This document shows positions 47,941-59,434 of a stretch of 64,000 bases of DNA, piece by piece. The notes under the pieces are model-generated. The model worked only from the letters and a program-made list of their open reading frames with translations, made no database searches and had not been told where the DNA came from. The position numbers and the translations under genes were made by a program. Origin of the DNA: Homarus americanus (taxonomy: Eukaryota; Arthropoda; Malacostraca; Decapoda; Nephropidae); assembly GCF_018991925.1 (NCBI RefSeq), contig NW_024725489.1:6138726-6202725 (forward strand), in the 5' to 3' direction. Numbering within the stretch: the stretch's first letter is position 1; every line of letters starts with the position of its first letter.

Positions 47941-49763
47941 GTCACCTCTCCTGTATGCCTCGCCAGCTGTTATGGTCACCAGTCCTGTATGCCTCGCCAG
48001 CTGTTAAGGTCACCTCTACTGTATGCCTCGCCAGCTGTTAAGGTCACCTCTACTGTATGCCTCGCCATCTGTTATGGTCACCTCTCCTGTATGCCTCGCC
48101 AGCTGTTATGGTCACCTCTCCTGTATGCCTCGCCAGCTGTTATGGTCACCTCTACTGTATGCCTCGCCAGCTGTTTAGGTCACCTCTACTGTATGCCTCG
48201 CCAGCTATTAAGGTCAACCTCTCCTGTATGCCTCGCCAGCTGTTAAACACCTCTTGGCCTGCTGTTAAGGTCCTGTATGCCCGCCAGCAGCTAAGGTCAC
48301 TCTCATGTATGCCTCGCCAGCTGTTATGGTCACATCTCTTGTATGCCTCGCCAGTTGTTAAGTCACCTCTCCTGTATGCCTCGGCTGTTAAGGTCACCTC
48401 TCCTGTATGCCTCGCCACACCTCTCCTGTATGCCTCGCCAGCTGTTGGGTCACCTCTCCTGTATGCCTCGCCAGCTGTTATGGTCACCTCTCCTGTATGC
48501 CCGCCAGCTGTTAGGGCTGCCAGCTGTTATGGTCTCCTGTATGCCTCGCCAGCTGTTAGGTCACCTCTCCTGTATGCCTCGCCAGCTGTTAAGGTCATCT
48601 CTCCTGTATGCCTCGCCAGCTGTTATGGCACCCTCCTGTATGCCTCGCCAGCTGTTATGGTCACCTCTCCTGTATGCCTCGCCAGCTGTTATGGTCACCT
48701 CTCCTGTATGCCAGCTGTTAAGGTCACTCCTGCCTCGCCAGCTGTTATGGTCACCTCCTGTATACCCTCACCAGCTGTTATGGTCATATGTGCCAGCTGT
48801 TAAGTCATCTCTGTATGCCTCGCCAGCTGTTAAGGTCATCTCTCCTGTATGCCTCGCCAGCTGTTGGTCACCTCTCCTGTATGCCCGCCAGCTGTTATGG
48901 TCACCTCTCCTGTATGCCTCGCCAGCTGTTATGGTCACCTCCTGTATGCCTCGCCAGCTGTTGGTCACCTCTCCTGTATGCCTCGCCAGCTGTTTAGGTC
49001 CCCTCTACTGTACAGCTATTAAGGTCACCTCTCTTGTATGTCTCTGCCTGCTGTTAAGGTCTCTCCTGTATGCCTCGCCAGCTGCTAAGGTCACCTCTCA
49101 TGTATGCCTCGCCAGCTGTTATGGTCACATCTCTTGTATGCCTCGCCAGTTGTTAAGGTCACCTCCTGCCTCGCCAGCTGTTAAGGTCATGCCTCGCCAG
49201 CTGTTATGGTCATTCTGTATGCCTCGCCAGCTGTTATGGTCACCTCTCCTGTATGCCTCGCCAGCTGTTAAGGTCATCTCTCCTGTATGCCTCGCCAGCT
49301 GTTATGGTCACTCTCCTGTATACCTCACCAGCTGTTATGGTCACTTCTCTTGTATGCCTCGCCAGCTGTTAAGGTCATCTCTCTCTGTTATGGTCATCTC
49401 TCCTGTATCGCCAGCTGTTATGGTCACCTCTCGCCTGTATGCCCGCCAGCTGTTAAGGTCATCTCTCCTGTATGCCCGCCAGCTGTTAAGGTCATCTCTC
49501 CTGTATCTCGCCAGCTGTTGGCCTCTGCCAGCTGTTATGGTCACCTCCTGTATGCCCTCGCCAGCTGTTAAGGTCATCTCTCCTGTATGCCTCGCCAGCT
49601 GTTAAGTCATCTCTCCAGCCAGCTGTTATGGTCTCCTGTATGCCTCGCCAGCTGTTATGGTCACCTCTCCTGTATACCTCACCAGCTGTTATGGTCACCT
49701 CTCCTGTACGCCTCGCCAGCTGTTATGGTCACCTCTCCTGTACGCCTCGCCAGCTGTTATGGT
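47941..49763. repeat. 34-bp minisatellite (~54 units)
   Basis: Units of 34 bp: gtcacctctcctgtatgcct followed by cgccagctgttatg (or ttaag). Almost every unit carries the E-box palindrome cagctg. Edge units are full length, while 48240-49620 has many shortened units with scattered deletions. The long Cys/Leu/Pro-rich frames (such as 48343-49605) are by-products: 34 bp is not a codon multiple and they rely on the indels. Confidence 0.95.
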
Positions 49764-50176
49764 GTAAACGTGTACACAACTGTCACCAACACATTTTAAA
49801 TACCGAAAGTCAAAACAAAACAATCAAGAAAAACTTGCTCCGGACAATCATTACTATACAAAACATAACATTACATAGGGCAATAAAACAAGTTATTTAA
49901 AGAAATCAAAATTCAAAACAAGAACATTTTCAGGACATTCATAAAAACTGTACATATTAGCAAATGGAAACTGTTTATAAAAAATAAATAAATGGCACAA
50001 AAAGTAAATAACATAATAACTAGACATGCCATCAAAACCTTGCTGCGCGCTTAAAAACTATCGTTGTTGAAGCAGTACAGTAATAACATTATTTTAACAA
50101 CATTCTCCTAACTTTTATTATCAACAGACAGTGCTATTAAGCACACTAGTCGATATGGAAATTTGGAGTGATTAGG
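49764..50176. other. AT-rich sequence, no gene recognised
   Basis: AT-rich unique DNA with no convincing open frame or element end. Confidence 0.5.
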
Positions 50177-50182
50177 TCGTGA

Positions 50183-50560
50183 TTGCCGCAAGGGCAATTT
50201 GTTTGCTTCCTGCAAATTTTAATAATGAGGTACGAAGGAAAGGTTCCGAGTACAGCCAAGGTCACTCACTATCTAGGTGGCCTTCGTACAGCCCACGTTG
50301 CGGCCGAGAAGACAATACAGTATTGTACAGTGCTAACTGATCTTTTGGGAGATTTGAAACGTGACGACGTGGATCACTTGAGTGGTGAAGTACGGTGCTA
50401 TGGTAGTTTCAAAAACTTTATGAGGATGTTGAGTTCTGACTTTGGATAACTGATTACTGGAATTGGGCATAAATTTAGTACAAAAGACACATTTTAGAGA
50501 TCTCATTCCAGTCAGAGAACTAATGGCTCACATCTTAGCTGACTGGAGCAAAGTGAATGT
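50183..50560 (+). pseudogene. Second PIF/Harbinger-like nuclease fragment
   Basis: An open frame to 50449 ends with DHLSGEVRCYGSFKNFMRML and SSDFG, then a TAA. It continues past the stop as LITGIGHKFSTKDT and, after a one-base shift, HFRDLIPVRELMAHIL. The pattern 'F.NF.RM....F..L...I...I...DT.YR..I....RL...L' matches the region just before the first catalytic Asp of PIF/Harbinger nucleases, as I recall that family. The catalytic core is absent. It differs in sequence from the fragment at 45506 and belongs to another lineage. It is non-functional, with at least one stop and one frameshift. Confidence 0.6.
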
Positions 50561-50811
50561 ATAAACTAAAGGTTATGAAAAACCTGTCTGGACGCAATTA
50601 TAACATGTTATTAAACAAGTTTGTAACATCCTGTGATTTTTTCCGACTTAAACGGATAACTTCTAACATGTTGTAAACCTTGATTTTTTGTTATCCACTA
50701 TAACATGAAATTTCACAAAATATTCACGAACATGTCACATAGTAGTAAATAACACGTGTTATATAGCACATGTGACCGTGACTTAACGCTAACATCAGCA
50801 TTAGGTTAGTT

Positions 50812-51253
50812 TGTGGGGTACGAGATGTTTGGTTCACACTCAGGATGGGATGGAGAAAGGAAACTCACAATGTGCTCTCTGTATACATGTTGTATTGGAT
50901 GTACCAGCTTGGTGCTGGGAAGTGGCAGCGTGGTTACAAGCGTGATGTAGAGAGAGCTGGTTGGTGAGGATGCTCAGAGGAGGACCAGCTTGTGGGCCGC
51001 CATGCTCGCCGGCGGGAGCGAGGACCGCCAGGCAGGCGGAGGAGGAGGTGTTGCTTGCTGGTTGGTGTAGGTAGAAGAAGGGATGGTCACCACGAGGTCA
51101 GGCCTTATATAGCGGAGGTAGGCGTGGCTTAATAGTTGACCTTCGTCATGTAAGGCGGCGCTGGTTGACCTAGATTACGAGGCATACACTGGGGAATTCG
51201 CGGGGTCGGCTACTCAGCGACAAACAGCGTTTGTAGGGGAGGTATCCACTACA
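50812..51253 (+). mobile_element. Solo LTR-like element, plus orientation
   Basis: Runs from TGTGGGGTACGAGATG to GGTATCCACTACA and is flanked by the 4-bp direct repeat agtt (50808-50811 and 51254-51257). A TATA-like cttatatagc lies near 51112. It is related along its length, with indels, to the reverse complement of 51814-52416. TG...CA ends plus a 4-bp target duplication fit an LTR; no internal retroelement sequence is present. A DNA element with short TGTAG ends is the alternative. Confidence 0.55.
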
Positions 51254-51257
51254 AGTT

Positions 51258-51809
51258 CTCCCTCAAATGGATAAATGTTACTGTACTCTCTTTTGTTCAG
51301 GTTTTCTGTGGAAGGAACAGGAGTTAATTATTTTTTCTCTTGGCCCATGCATTTTATATAAGTAACATAAAACACACCATCTTGTTTATAGAGCATACAA
51401 TTCCATTTTTACAGCCTACAAATACTGTAACGATGATGTCAGTAAATGAATGAGAACATAACTGCAAGCTGCTGCCTAGATCTTAACAAAATTTGATTTT
51501 TTTATTAAATATAATTGCAATACAATAATGTATAAAAACAAGTTTTTTAAATATTGTACACTAGAATATTTACAACAAAACTATACAAACTGTTTATTTG
51601 AACAATATGTTTATTTTATTAACAGTGCAATTCCCGTGTAAGAAATTAAATATTAAATTAACACAATTATATATTTAAGGTGTACTAAAATAATTACTTC
51701 AAATTAATTAACCTTATCGTGGTATAACAATGGTCTTTTGGAATCGGATGATTGGCGTGAATCTATGCCTGTAGACTTTATTTGTGGGACCACAGTCCTG
51801 TAATACATA
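51258..51809. other. AT-rich sequence between the LTR-like elements
   Basis: No gene. About 100 bp (51322-51420, with ttctcttggcccatgcattt) resembles 61721-61820 and is a shared interspersed repeat fragment. Confidence 0.55.
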
Positions 51810-51813
51810 ACTG

Positions 51814-52416
51814 TGTAGTGGACGTCTCCCCTACAAACTGCGTAGCAGTCACCACCTGCTATCACATTCCAACGTGCCGTTGCCTAGCAACGAAACTATT
51901 CACCGGCGACTTCTCGGGTTTTCCCAACATAACTCATAGCGGCTGCTGGGTAAATAAGCTCTGTCTCTCCATTGAGAAATGATTCCGGCCTCACTTCTAC
52001 AACAAGCAACACCTCCTCCTCCGCCGCTGCCTGGCGGCCCCTCTCTTCTCCTCGCCTGCCTGGCGGTCCTCGCTCCCGCCAGCGAGCATGTCCTTCTCTG
52101 AGCTTCCTCACCAACCAACTCTCATTCTGCCCATTTTCCTGAACAAGCAACACCTCCTCCAGCAAGCTCCTAGCTGTTAACATTTATTCAACCAGGAGGC
52201 CAGCAACAGGCAACATCTTCTCTAACGAAGCTCCTGCACATCTACCTCCTTCAACACGCTACTCACCGAACGTCTTCTACTGAGCAGCTCCCCCACCACA
52301 CGGCATCTCCAGCACCAGACTGTCTTCATATAACTTATATATTATACAAGAAAACCACATTAGAGTTTCCTTCCATCCTGAGTGCTAGACAACATTAATA
52401 TCTCGATACCCCTACA
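51814..52416 (-). mobile_element. Solo LTR-like element, minus orientation
   Basis: On the minus strand it runs from TGTAGGGGTATCGAGAT to GACGTCCACTACA and is flanked by actg on both sides (51810-51813 and 52417-52420). The strongest match to the first copy is the block with cgggagcgaggaccgccagg and ggaggaggaggtgttgctt. It is 161 bp longer than the other copy. The open frame 51896-52183 lies inside it and shows no recognisable domain. Confidence 0.55.
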
Positions 52417-52564
52417 ACTGCATTGTATCAGTGACTATAGCAGGGGCCTGTCTTGACTGGCCCAAAGATATTGAATTAATAATTTGTGTTTTGTTTTATG
52501 TAGTTTCTCTTTTTACAAACGAAAATAGCTGATCTGGAGATAGTGTGATGCTGTATGTCTGTAA

Positions 52565-53130
52565 AGATGAGGCTGCTGTGACACTGTCTGTGAGGGTGTG
52601 TGTGGCTGCTGTGACACTGTCTATGAGGGTGAGGCTGCTGTGACACTGTCTGTGAGGGTGTGTGAGGCTGCTGTGACACTGTCTGTGAGGGTGTGTGTGG
52701 CTGCTGTGACACTGTCTATGAGGGTGAGGCTGCTGTGACACTGTCTGTGAGGGTGTGTGAGGCTGCTGTGACACTGTCTGTGAGGGTGTGTGTGGCTGCT
52801 GTGACACTGTCTGTGTGTGAGGCTGCTGTGACACTGTCTGAGTGTGTGGGCTGCTGTGACACTGTCTGTGAGGGTGTGTGCTGCTGTGACACTGTCTGTG
52901 AGGGTGTGGCTGCTGTGACACTGTCTGTGAGTGTGTGGGGGCTGCTGTGACACTGTCTGTGTGTGACACTGTCTGTGAGGGTGTGGCTGCTGTGACACTG
53001 TCTGTGAGGGTGTGGCTGCTGTGACACTGTCTGTGAGGGTGTGGCTGCTGTGACACTGTCTGTGAGGGTGTGGCTGCTGTGACACTGTCTGTGAGGTACA
53101 CTGTCTGTGAGGGTCTGCTGTGACACTGTC
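52565..53130. repeat. 29-33-bp minisatellite (~18 units)
   Basis: Units built on gctgctgtgacactgtctgt followed by gagggtgtg with variable TG length. The Ser/Gln/His/Thr-rich minus-strand frames and Val-rich plus-strand frames over it are by-products. Confidence 0.95.
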
Positions 53131-53308
53131 TAATTTGTATAACTACAGTACTGTATTTATTTACTATCGATACCATAATGGGCAGATAATTATACAGTCT
53201 TTATGTTAAAAAAAAAATCTCATCCCAGGTTCAGTAAAAAAATAACTTTTTATCACTTCCTGGAGAATTTACTAAAATGCATAGTGAAGAAAATAGTTGT
53301 TTACAGTA

Positions 53309-54154
53309 CAGTGGTCCCTCGGTTAACGAGCACAATCCGTTCTAGAAGGTTGCTTGTTAACCGAAAAACTCGTTAACCGAAACCATTGTTTCAATGGGTT
53401 TTTGGGTAATTGGTTCCAGCTCACCGAAAATTGCCTAAATTCAACAAAAAAGGTCGAAAAGTACACTTACTTTGAGGTGTGTATGTAGAAGGCTCCTGGA
53501 TGATGATGATGGGAATTAGAATGGGGGTGGAGAAGGGAGAAGAGAAGGCATTGGAGTGGAAGAGAAGTCACCCCATGGCACCATTTCACCCATAAAATTT
53601 TAGTTCTCTTGGTGCAATTCAAGATTATTTTCTTTAAATCAACACTGCACTGCATTATATATTGTCAATATGTAAAATAAATTTCAAAATGACCAATAAT
53701 TTGCTTGCAAAAACAGAAAAAAGCATTTAGTTGAAGAGAATCTCAAGCAAGATGTTACCTCCACTGAAAAGATACAAAGACTGACGCCTGTATGGTGTGT
53801 TGAGAGGCTGGATGGCACGCATAAAACTAGTTTCATTACCTTCAATTATGTTCAATAATTGTTAAAATGAGTAAAAAATTTAATATTAAACTTTTAAAAT
53901 TATTGAATAGCATAAACTTCTTGATATTTGCTAAAATGGTAAGGAATTTAAGCCCTAGAACCTGATTACTGTATTGGTGGACTAATACTACAGCTGGTGG
54001 ACCGCCAAATGCAAGCGAAATCATGTTCAGGTTGGCTCATAAGAAACTCGTTAATCGAGGGATTGCTCGTTAACTGAAGTTAAGAATCTTATGGAAGGTA
54101 ACTCGTTAACCGAAATCTCGTTAACCGAGGCGCTCATTAACTGAGGGACCACTG
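53309..54154. mobile_element. 846-bp MITE, pogo/Tigger-like, TA target site
   Basis: Terminal inverted repeats start cagtggtccctcggttaacg on the left; the right end, reverse complemented, reads cagtggtccctcagttaatg. Both are flanked by TA (53307-53308 and 54155-54156). Further copies of gttaaccga/tcggttaac lie inside each end. No transposase frame is present, so it is non-autonomous. The TA target and CAGTGG start fit the Tc1/mariner-pogo group; the exact family is not determined. A truncated relative is at 55754-56504. Confidence 0.9.
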
Positions 54155-54156
54155 TA

Positions 54157-55315
54157 CAGTATACTATACTGCTCATGAAAGGTATTCATGGATTGGTATA
54201 TTCATTAGATGTATGGGAATTATTATACTAAATGTACATAAAAAGCTACAATAAAAACAAATCTGTTCATGCTAATAAAAAGACAGAGATGCACTGCATT
54301 AGTTTAATCGTAAGAGAGAAAGCACTGTACACTCGCCGAGTAATTTCAGTCTATTACAAGGGAATTAATGCTTTCAAAACAACTTTGTTTTACATAATGA
54401 ATTCAAGGACAAATGTAATGGAAATCAATCTTCATCTACTCACTTAGAATTAATTTGAAAATACAGTACATAACACAACACTAATCAGGGCACAGTATAT
54501 AATTATACCATAAATACAGAATAATTCAGTTTATATACAAAGAAATATATTAAGGAACAATAATATTCATAAAATAGAGGACAAAAGCTTGAAATCCCAT
54601 TTCACTGCTGAAAGAACTCAACCTTGCAAGATATACTACTGTACTGTACTGTACTGCTCAGTGCCCTCAGGCAGAGCGTGCCTTTGCCCAGGGAACATGC
54701 AGTGCCTAGTCATAGGAAAGCACTGTCAGTATGGACACTGATTGGCTGTAAACTGGATGCTTAACAAGCTTCACTCCCAGTTTAATCCATGAGGTACCTG
54801 GTCATAATATTCCAATACTTGGATTCACTACATTTTGAATCCAAACCCAGTCATACAGAATTCAGTACCCAATCACTCTTATTTTTCTATTAATTATGTG
54901 CTGTACTTCATTTTAAGAAGGAAGTAGGGAATTCAGTCACTTTATTCATCCCATGACCATCAAATGGAATCTGGTATTTCAATCATCCATTTATGGATGA
55001 TGTCCTAAGAAGTGACCAAGTGATTTAAGCCAGCTCAAAGTAAAAGTTGATCATCATTATGTTCCAGATGAATTCCAAGCTAGAAAGCACAACAATGACA
55101 CAAAAGAAAAACAAAATTAGACAACTGGATTGATCATTTTACCCAAGAGGTCTCCCTTGCTCCTTGAAACTGGAAAAGGTTTGGATGATCCTAACATGAA
55201 CATGTTTATTGAATAAACTTAGATTAAGAGCTATTATCAGATGTAAATAAGGTTTTCTTAACTTAACTACCAGGAATAAGGATTAAAAGGCTCTTTCCAG
55301 GGGTATAAAGACTAA
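54157..55315. other. No gene recognised
   Basis: AT-rich unique sequence between two MITEs. The open frame 54232-54447 has no recognisable domain. Short tactgtactgtactg repeats lie near 54640. Confidence 0.5.
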
Positions 55316-55317
55316 TA

Positions 55318-55672
55318 CAGTGGGGTATGCTATAACAAATCTAATTGGTTCTAGAACCTTGTTCGTTATAGCATTCGTTCATTATAGGATTAATCCGTTC
55401 CAGGCCCCCAAATACAACCACTTAACACTGAAAAATATAATATAAAATTGAAAAAAATTGTAAAAAAGTGCATAAATATGCATCTAAACCCCTGAAATAA
55501 AGAATATAATTAATACTTGTAATAAAAAAACAATAAAATATTAAAAAAACAAAAGAAAAAAAAATTTTGTTGTAGGAGTTTCGTTCGTTATAGCATTCTC
55601 AATTTTATAGGTAAAACCGTTCGTTATAGGAATATTCGTAATAGAATCCATTCGTTATAGCATACCCCACTG
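55318..55672. mobile_element. 355-bp MITE with TA target site
   Basis: The left end cagtggggtatgctataac and the right end, reverse complemented, cagtggggtatgctataacg match for at least 19 bp and are flanked by TA (55316-55317 and 55673-55674). More copies of cgttatag lie at both ends and inside. The middle is AT-rich without a coding frame. It is a different family from the neighbouring 846-bp element, although both begin cagtgg. Confidence 0.9.
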
Positions 55673-55753
55673 TATATAGGAATTAGGTAATGAATTATCA
55701 TAGTATTGTACCATATTTAAGTACAGTACTGTACTTCTGATTTCTGTATTCTC

Positions 55754-56504
55754 CATTGTTTCAATGGGTTTTTGGGTATTGGTTCCAGCTCATTTCCTAA
55801 ATTCAACAAAAATGGTAGAAAAGTTCACTTACTTTGAGGTGTGTATGTAGAAGGCTCCTGGATGATGATGATGATGATGGGATTTAGAATGGGGGTGGAG
55901 GAGAAGGAAGAAGAGAAGGCATTGGGGTGGAAGAGAAGTCACCCCATGGTGCCATTTCACCCATAAAATTTTAGCTCTCTGGTTTAATTCAAGATTATTT
56001 TCTTTAAATCAATGCTGCACTGCATTATATATTGTCAATATATAAAATATATTTCAAAATGACCAATAATTTGCTTGGAAACACAGACAAAAAGCATTTA
56101 GTTGAAGAGAGTCTCAAGCAAGATGTTACCTCCAGTGAAAACAGAGAGAGACTGACGCCTGTTTGCTGTGTTAAGAGGCTGGATGCCGCGCATTAAACTA
56201 GTCACTTTACCTTCAATTTCGTTCAATAATTGTTAAAATGACTAAAAAATTGAATATTAAACTTTTAAAATTATTGAATAGTATAAACTTCTTGATATTT
56301 ACAAAAATAGTAAGGAATTTAAGCCCTAGAACCGATTAATGTATTGGCGGACTGATACTAAAGCTGGTTGCCCGGTCAGTGCAAGCGAAAACATGTTGAG
56401 GTCGGTTCGTAAGATTCGTTAAGCGAATTTTTTTTCGTTAACCGAATTGAAGATCCTTATGGAAGGCAGTTCGTTAATCAAATTACGTTAACCGAAAATC
56501 ACTG
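55754..56504. mobile_element. Left-truncated relative of the 846-bp MITE
   Basis: From cattgtttcaatgggttttt onward it follows the element at 53309-54154 (from about 53384) through the gatgatgatg tract to a right end ggttaac...cactg followed by TA. The first 75 or so bases, including the left terminal repeat, are missing. In their place stands a 27-bp copy of the sequence that follows the right end (55727-55753 equals 56505-56531). Confidence 0.85.
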
Positions 56505-56531
56505 TACTGTACTTCTGATTTCTGTATTCTC

Positions 56532-57147
56532 TTTTGATAATTCACAAAAAATAAAAACAATCTCTTCAAGTATTGAAAAACATTGGATCCAAAAAGGTTA
56601 ATATATCCTCAAAATATTAATTTCATTCATAAAGTGTCCAGGAAACGAAATCTATATCCACTATAAATACAATGATCCACAACATGGAAAATGGCAGCAA
56701 AAAAAAAAAAAACCTTGTTCATGAATATTTAAAAAATAATATATGGACAACATTAATCATTGGACCTCAGAAAACCAGGCAATCAACATTCAGTCATAAG
56801 CTAGGAACCAAGTGATTTGACTGAGAATATCATATGGCTATGAAATGTGATTTAACAATGCTAGACCTAATGTCTTACTAGGTTTGAAATAACCACCAAT
56901 TTGAATCTGAATATTATGGTGTAAGTGCACTCAGTGTCTAGCTTACTGTAATATTGTCCATACAGACAGTACCTTTCTGCTGTTATGAATTGAAAGCTCC
57001 CTGGGCAATGACCAGCTCTGTTTAGAAGGGGTCAGTAGTAATGATGTATATCTCAGGTCACTTGTAAGGCCACACAGGCCATAAATAATATAATAATGAC
57101 ATTAATGAGGTAGCATACAGTACACATTTAGCTTATTTGCATACAAC
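56532..57147. other. No gene recognised
   Basis: AT-rich unique DNA with a poly(A) run near 56700 and no convincing open frame. Confidence 0.5.
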
Positions 57148-57149
57148 TA

Positions 57150-58305
57150 CAGGAATACCTCGCTATTTGGAACCCCACTTATCCGCAATTGATATTTTAA
57201 CACCCCTCTTCGATATTTTCAAAGCATACCCCGATTCTTCGCAAATTAAAAATTACGATACCTTACATAAATATATCTAACAGGGCAAACTAGATGCAGC
57301 TCTCATATTCTGATGTAAGGCCCACTTCACACGAGTGATTTTATTTTATTTTTCAATGCGTATTGACCCGTGCAGTTTAGAAATTAACGATCAATGGGAC
57401 CATTCACAGGGAGCTCGTGCCTGAAAATTCACATGCGGGAGACGCTTACCCTACACCTGTACTTCCAAACCGCGTAACTTTGAGTAGATACTGTACCTGT
57501 ATATGTAGTTGTTTTTTTTTTTTTTTTACATGCACACAGTTCTTCATAAAGAATGTGCAAGAAAAAATAAAATTAAAAGAAATGACTATCGTTAGGTCAA
57601 AAATATAAAGAGAATAAACATTTCTTATGTCCACAGCAGTAAGTATGCTGATAATTATCAGCACAGAGAGGCAGAGTGGAGTGGGAGGGAGGTGTGGTGT
57701 CGGGGACCTGGCCCTCCCCCTACTGGATCAAACTGTTAGCGGTGTTATTGTTATTAATCAACTTGTAATTTAGGGTAGATATACGTATGCAATTTTCATA
57801 TACTGTATATATATATTATTTTTTTTACTGTTACATGCATACACAATCGTTCATGTAGAATATGTAAAAAATAAAAGAAATAATTATCATAAGGTCAAAA
57901 ACGTAAAGTGAATAAACAATAAACATTTCTTACATGCGCAGTAGTTAGCCCACAGATTGGGGGAGGAGGGATTACTGTTGGAGATCTCAGCCGCTCCCGT
58001 CCCCCGTGTGTAGTGAAACTATTGCTAACTGGCAATGCAGTATTTTTTATTTATTTATTTATTAGTATAATTTTAATTACTCCTCACATTTCCTGGTTCA
58101 GTACTACAGTATGCATGTGACCCTAGTCCTAATGGCCTCAGATATTGAGGAGTGTATATTGAAAAATGCAGTATGTGGCAAAAGTTGCCGTCTGGGAATG
58201 CATCTCCCCCCACCCCCATTTACAATAATTCTTATGGGGAAAAGTGCCCCGATATTCGCAGGGACTTCTAGGAACGCATCCCATGCGATAACTGGGGTAT
58301 TCCTG
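57150..58305. mobile_element. 1156-bp Tigger-like MITE with internal duplication
   Basis: The ends caggaatacctcgc and (reverse complemented) caggaataccccag are flanked by TA (57148-57149 and 58306-58307). The start caggnatacc is typical of Tigger/pogo elements. Two related internal blocks (about 57505-57660 and 57820-57965, sharing ggtcaaaaa, gtgaataaac and aaacatttctta) show an old duplication of about 310 bp. The short open frames inside are not transposase. Confidence 0.75.
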
Positions 58306-58307
58306 TA

Positions 58308-59030
58308 CACACACAAAATTGGCCCTAATGATTGCTTAGTTCCTTTAAAAATTCCTGAAATTCACATTGTACAAACTGCTGTAGGAATTTATTAACATTA
58401 AATACAATAGAAAACCCTGTTATACAGTACAAAAAATATATGAAAAGTCAACCTTCACATATCAAATACTGTAATATCAATATCATACGATTTCTGCTAT
58501 AACTAATACCGTAGTGCTTTCAATCACAATAAAGTCTCTTATCTGAATAAATCAGGGGGCAGCCGATCTGGTTAAGGAAGACTTCTTAGTTAAAAACATT
58601 TTCTTAACCAGACAAAATAATATATTTTCTGGTTACTCTTGCAATTTTCCAATAAACCAATTGTATAACCATCAAAATATAAAATAAAATATAGGATAAT
58701 GGAGACAGAAATGTGTAGAAGGAAATAAAGGACATTAAGTACAGGACAGTAAACCTCTCGTACTGTACTGTACTTTTTCATGTATTTTCAATGTAATCTT
58801 CCATACAGTGAAAGTGGAGTGGAAGATAAATACAACATAACAAAAGTTTGAAGTGGTCCATTAGCACTGCAATATCTGAATAGTGTTATGTCACTACTAC
58901 ACACCAGGTCACCACTAGTATCTTCATTATTTCAAGTTTTAGTTTCATTACCAATGGTTTTTCTCTTCTCTATCCTCCCCAAAGGTTTGGCTGTCACTTT
59001 AGGCATGGTTAAATATTTATCTCTTGCACA
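58308..59030. other. No gene recognised
   Basis: AT-rich sequence downstream of the MADF-BESS gene. The open frame 58932-59336 on the minus strand has no recognisable domain and could lie in the gene's 3' untranslated region. Confidence 0.45.
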
Positions 59031-59031
59031 T

Positions 59032-59037
59032 TTTATT
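59032..59037 (-). terminator. Possible poly(A) signal AATAAA
   Basis: On the minus strand, ttaataaaatg lies about 400 bp after the MADF-BESS stop codon. It is a plausible cleavage signal by sequence and position only; no transcript evidence is available. Confidence 0.3.
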
Positions 59038-59434
59038 AATAAATGAGGCAATGTCACCACATCACAAAATTTTGGCATCAGGACACAAAAGAACTGGGGG
59101 TTAGATGGGGAGAGAGGATCCAAGTCACAGTGAGAGGAGAGGAGCCAATCACAGCCTAGGGTCCTTGGAAGAGTCATATAACAGCCAATCAGCATTGTCA
59201 TATGCCCTTGGGGAGAATCAAACCGTAAGAAAATCTGTGTAGCTTCCAAGATAAATTCAGACTTGGGGAGGGGGGGCAAGTATGACTGAAAATGCAGGAA
59301 TGTTTGGAAAAAATGGACGGTTTCAAATGCAATCATTGTATATGTCCAGTTGACAGTGTCTGGTTCAGAGAGACTTTATCATGTAGAAAGACTATGAATT
59401 ACAGAACAGTATATGAATTATATTAGGGCCATTC

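Noticed and set aside
48343..49605. 420-residue Cys/Leu/Pro-rich frame
   Set aside because: It lies wholly within a 34-bp minisatellite and stays open only through irregular unit lengths that may be consensus errors.
47941..49763. CRISPR-like array
   Set aside because: Units are contiguous without unique spacers, and the genome is eukaryotic; it is a minisatellite.
51896..52183. 95-residue Arg/Glu-rich frame on the minus strand
   Set aside because: It lies inside an LTR-like repeat, has no recognisable domain, and is not preserved in the related copy at 50812-51253.
58932..59336. 134-residue minus-strand frame as a separate gene
   Set aside because: No domain recognised, and it lies in the probable 3' untranslated region of the MADF-BESS gene.
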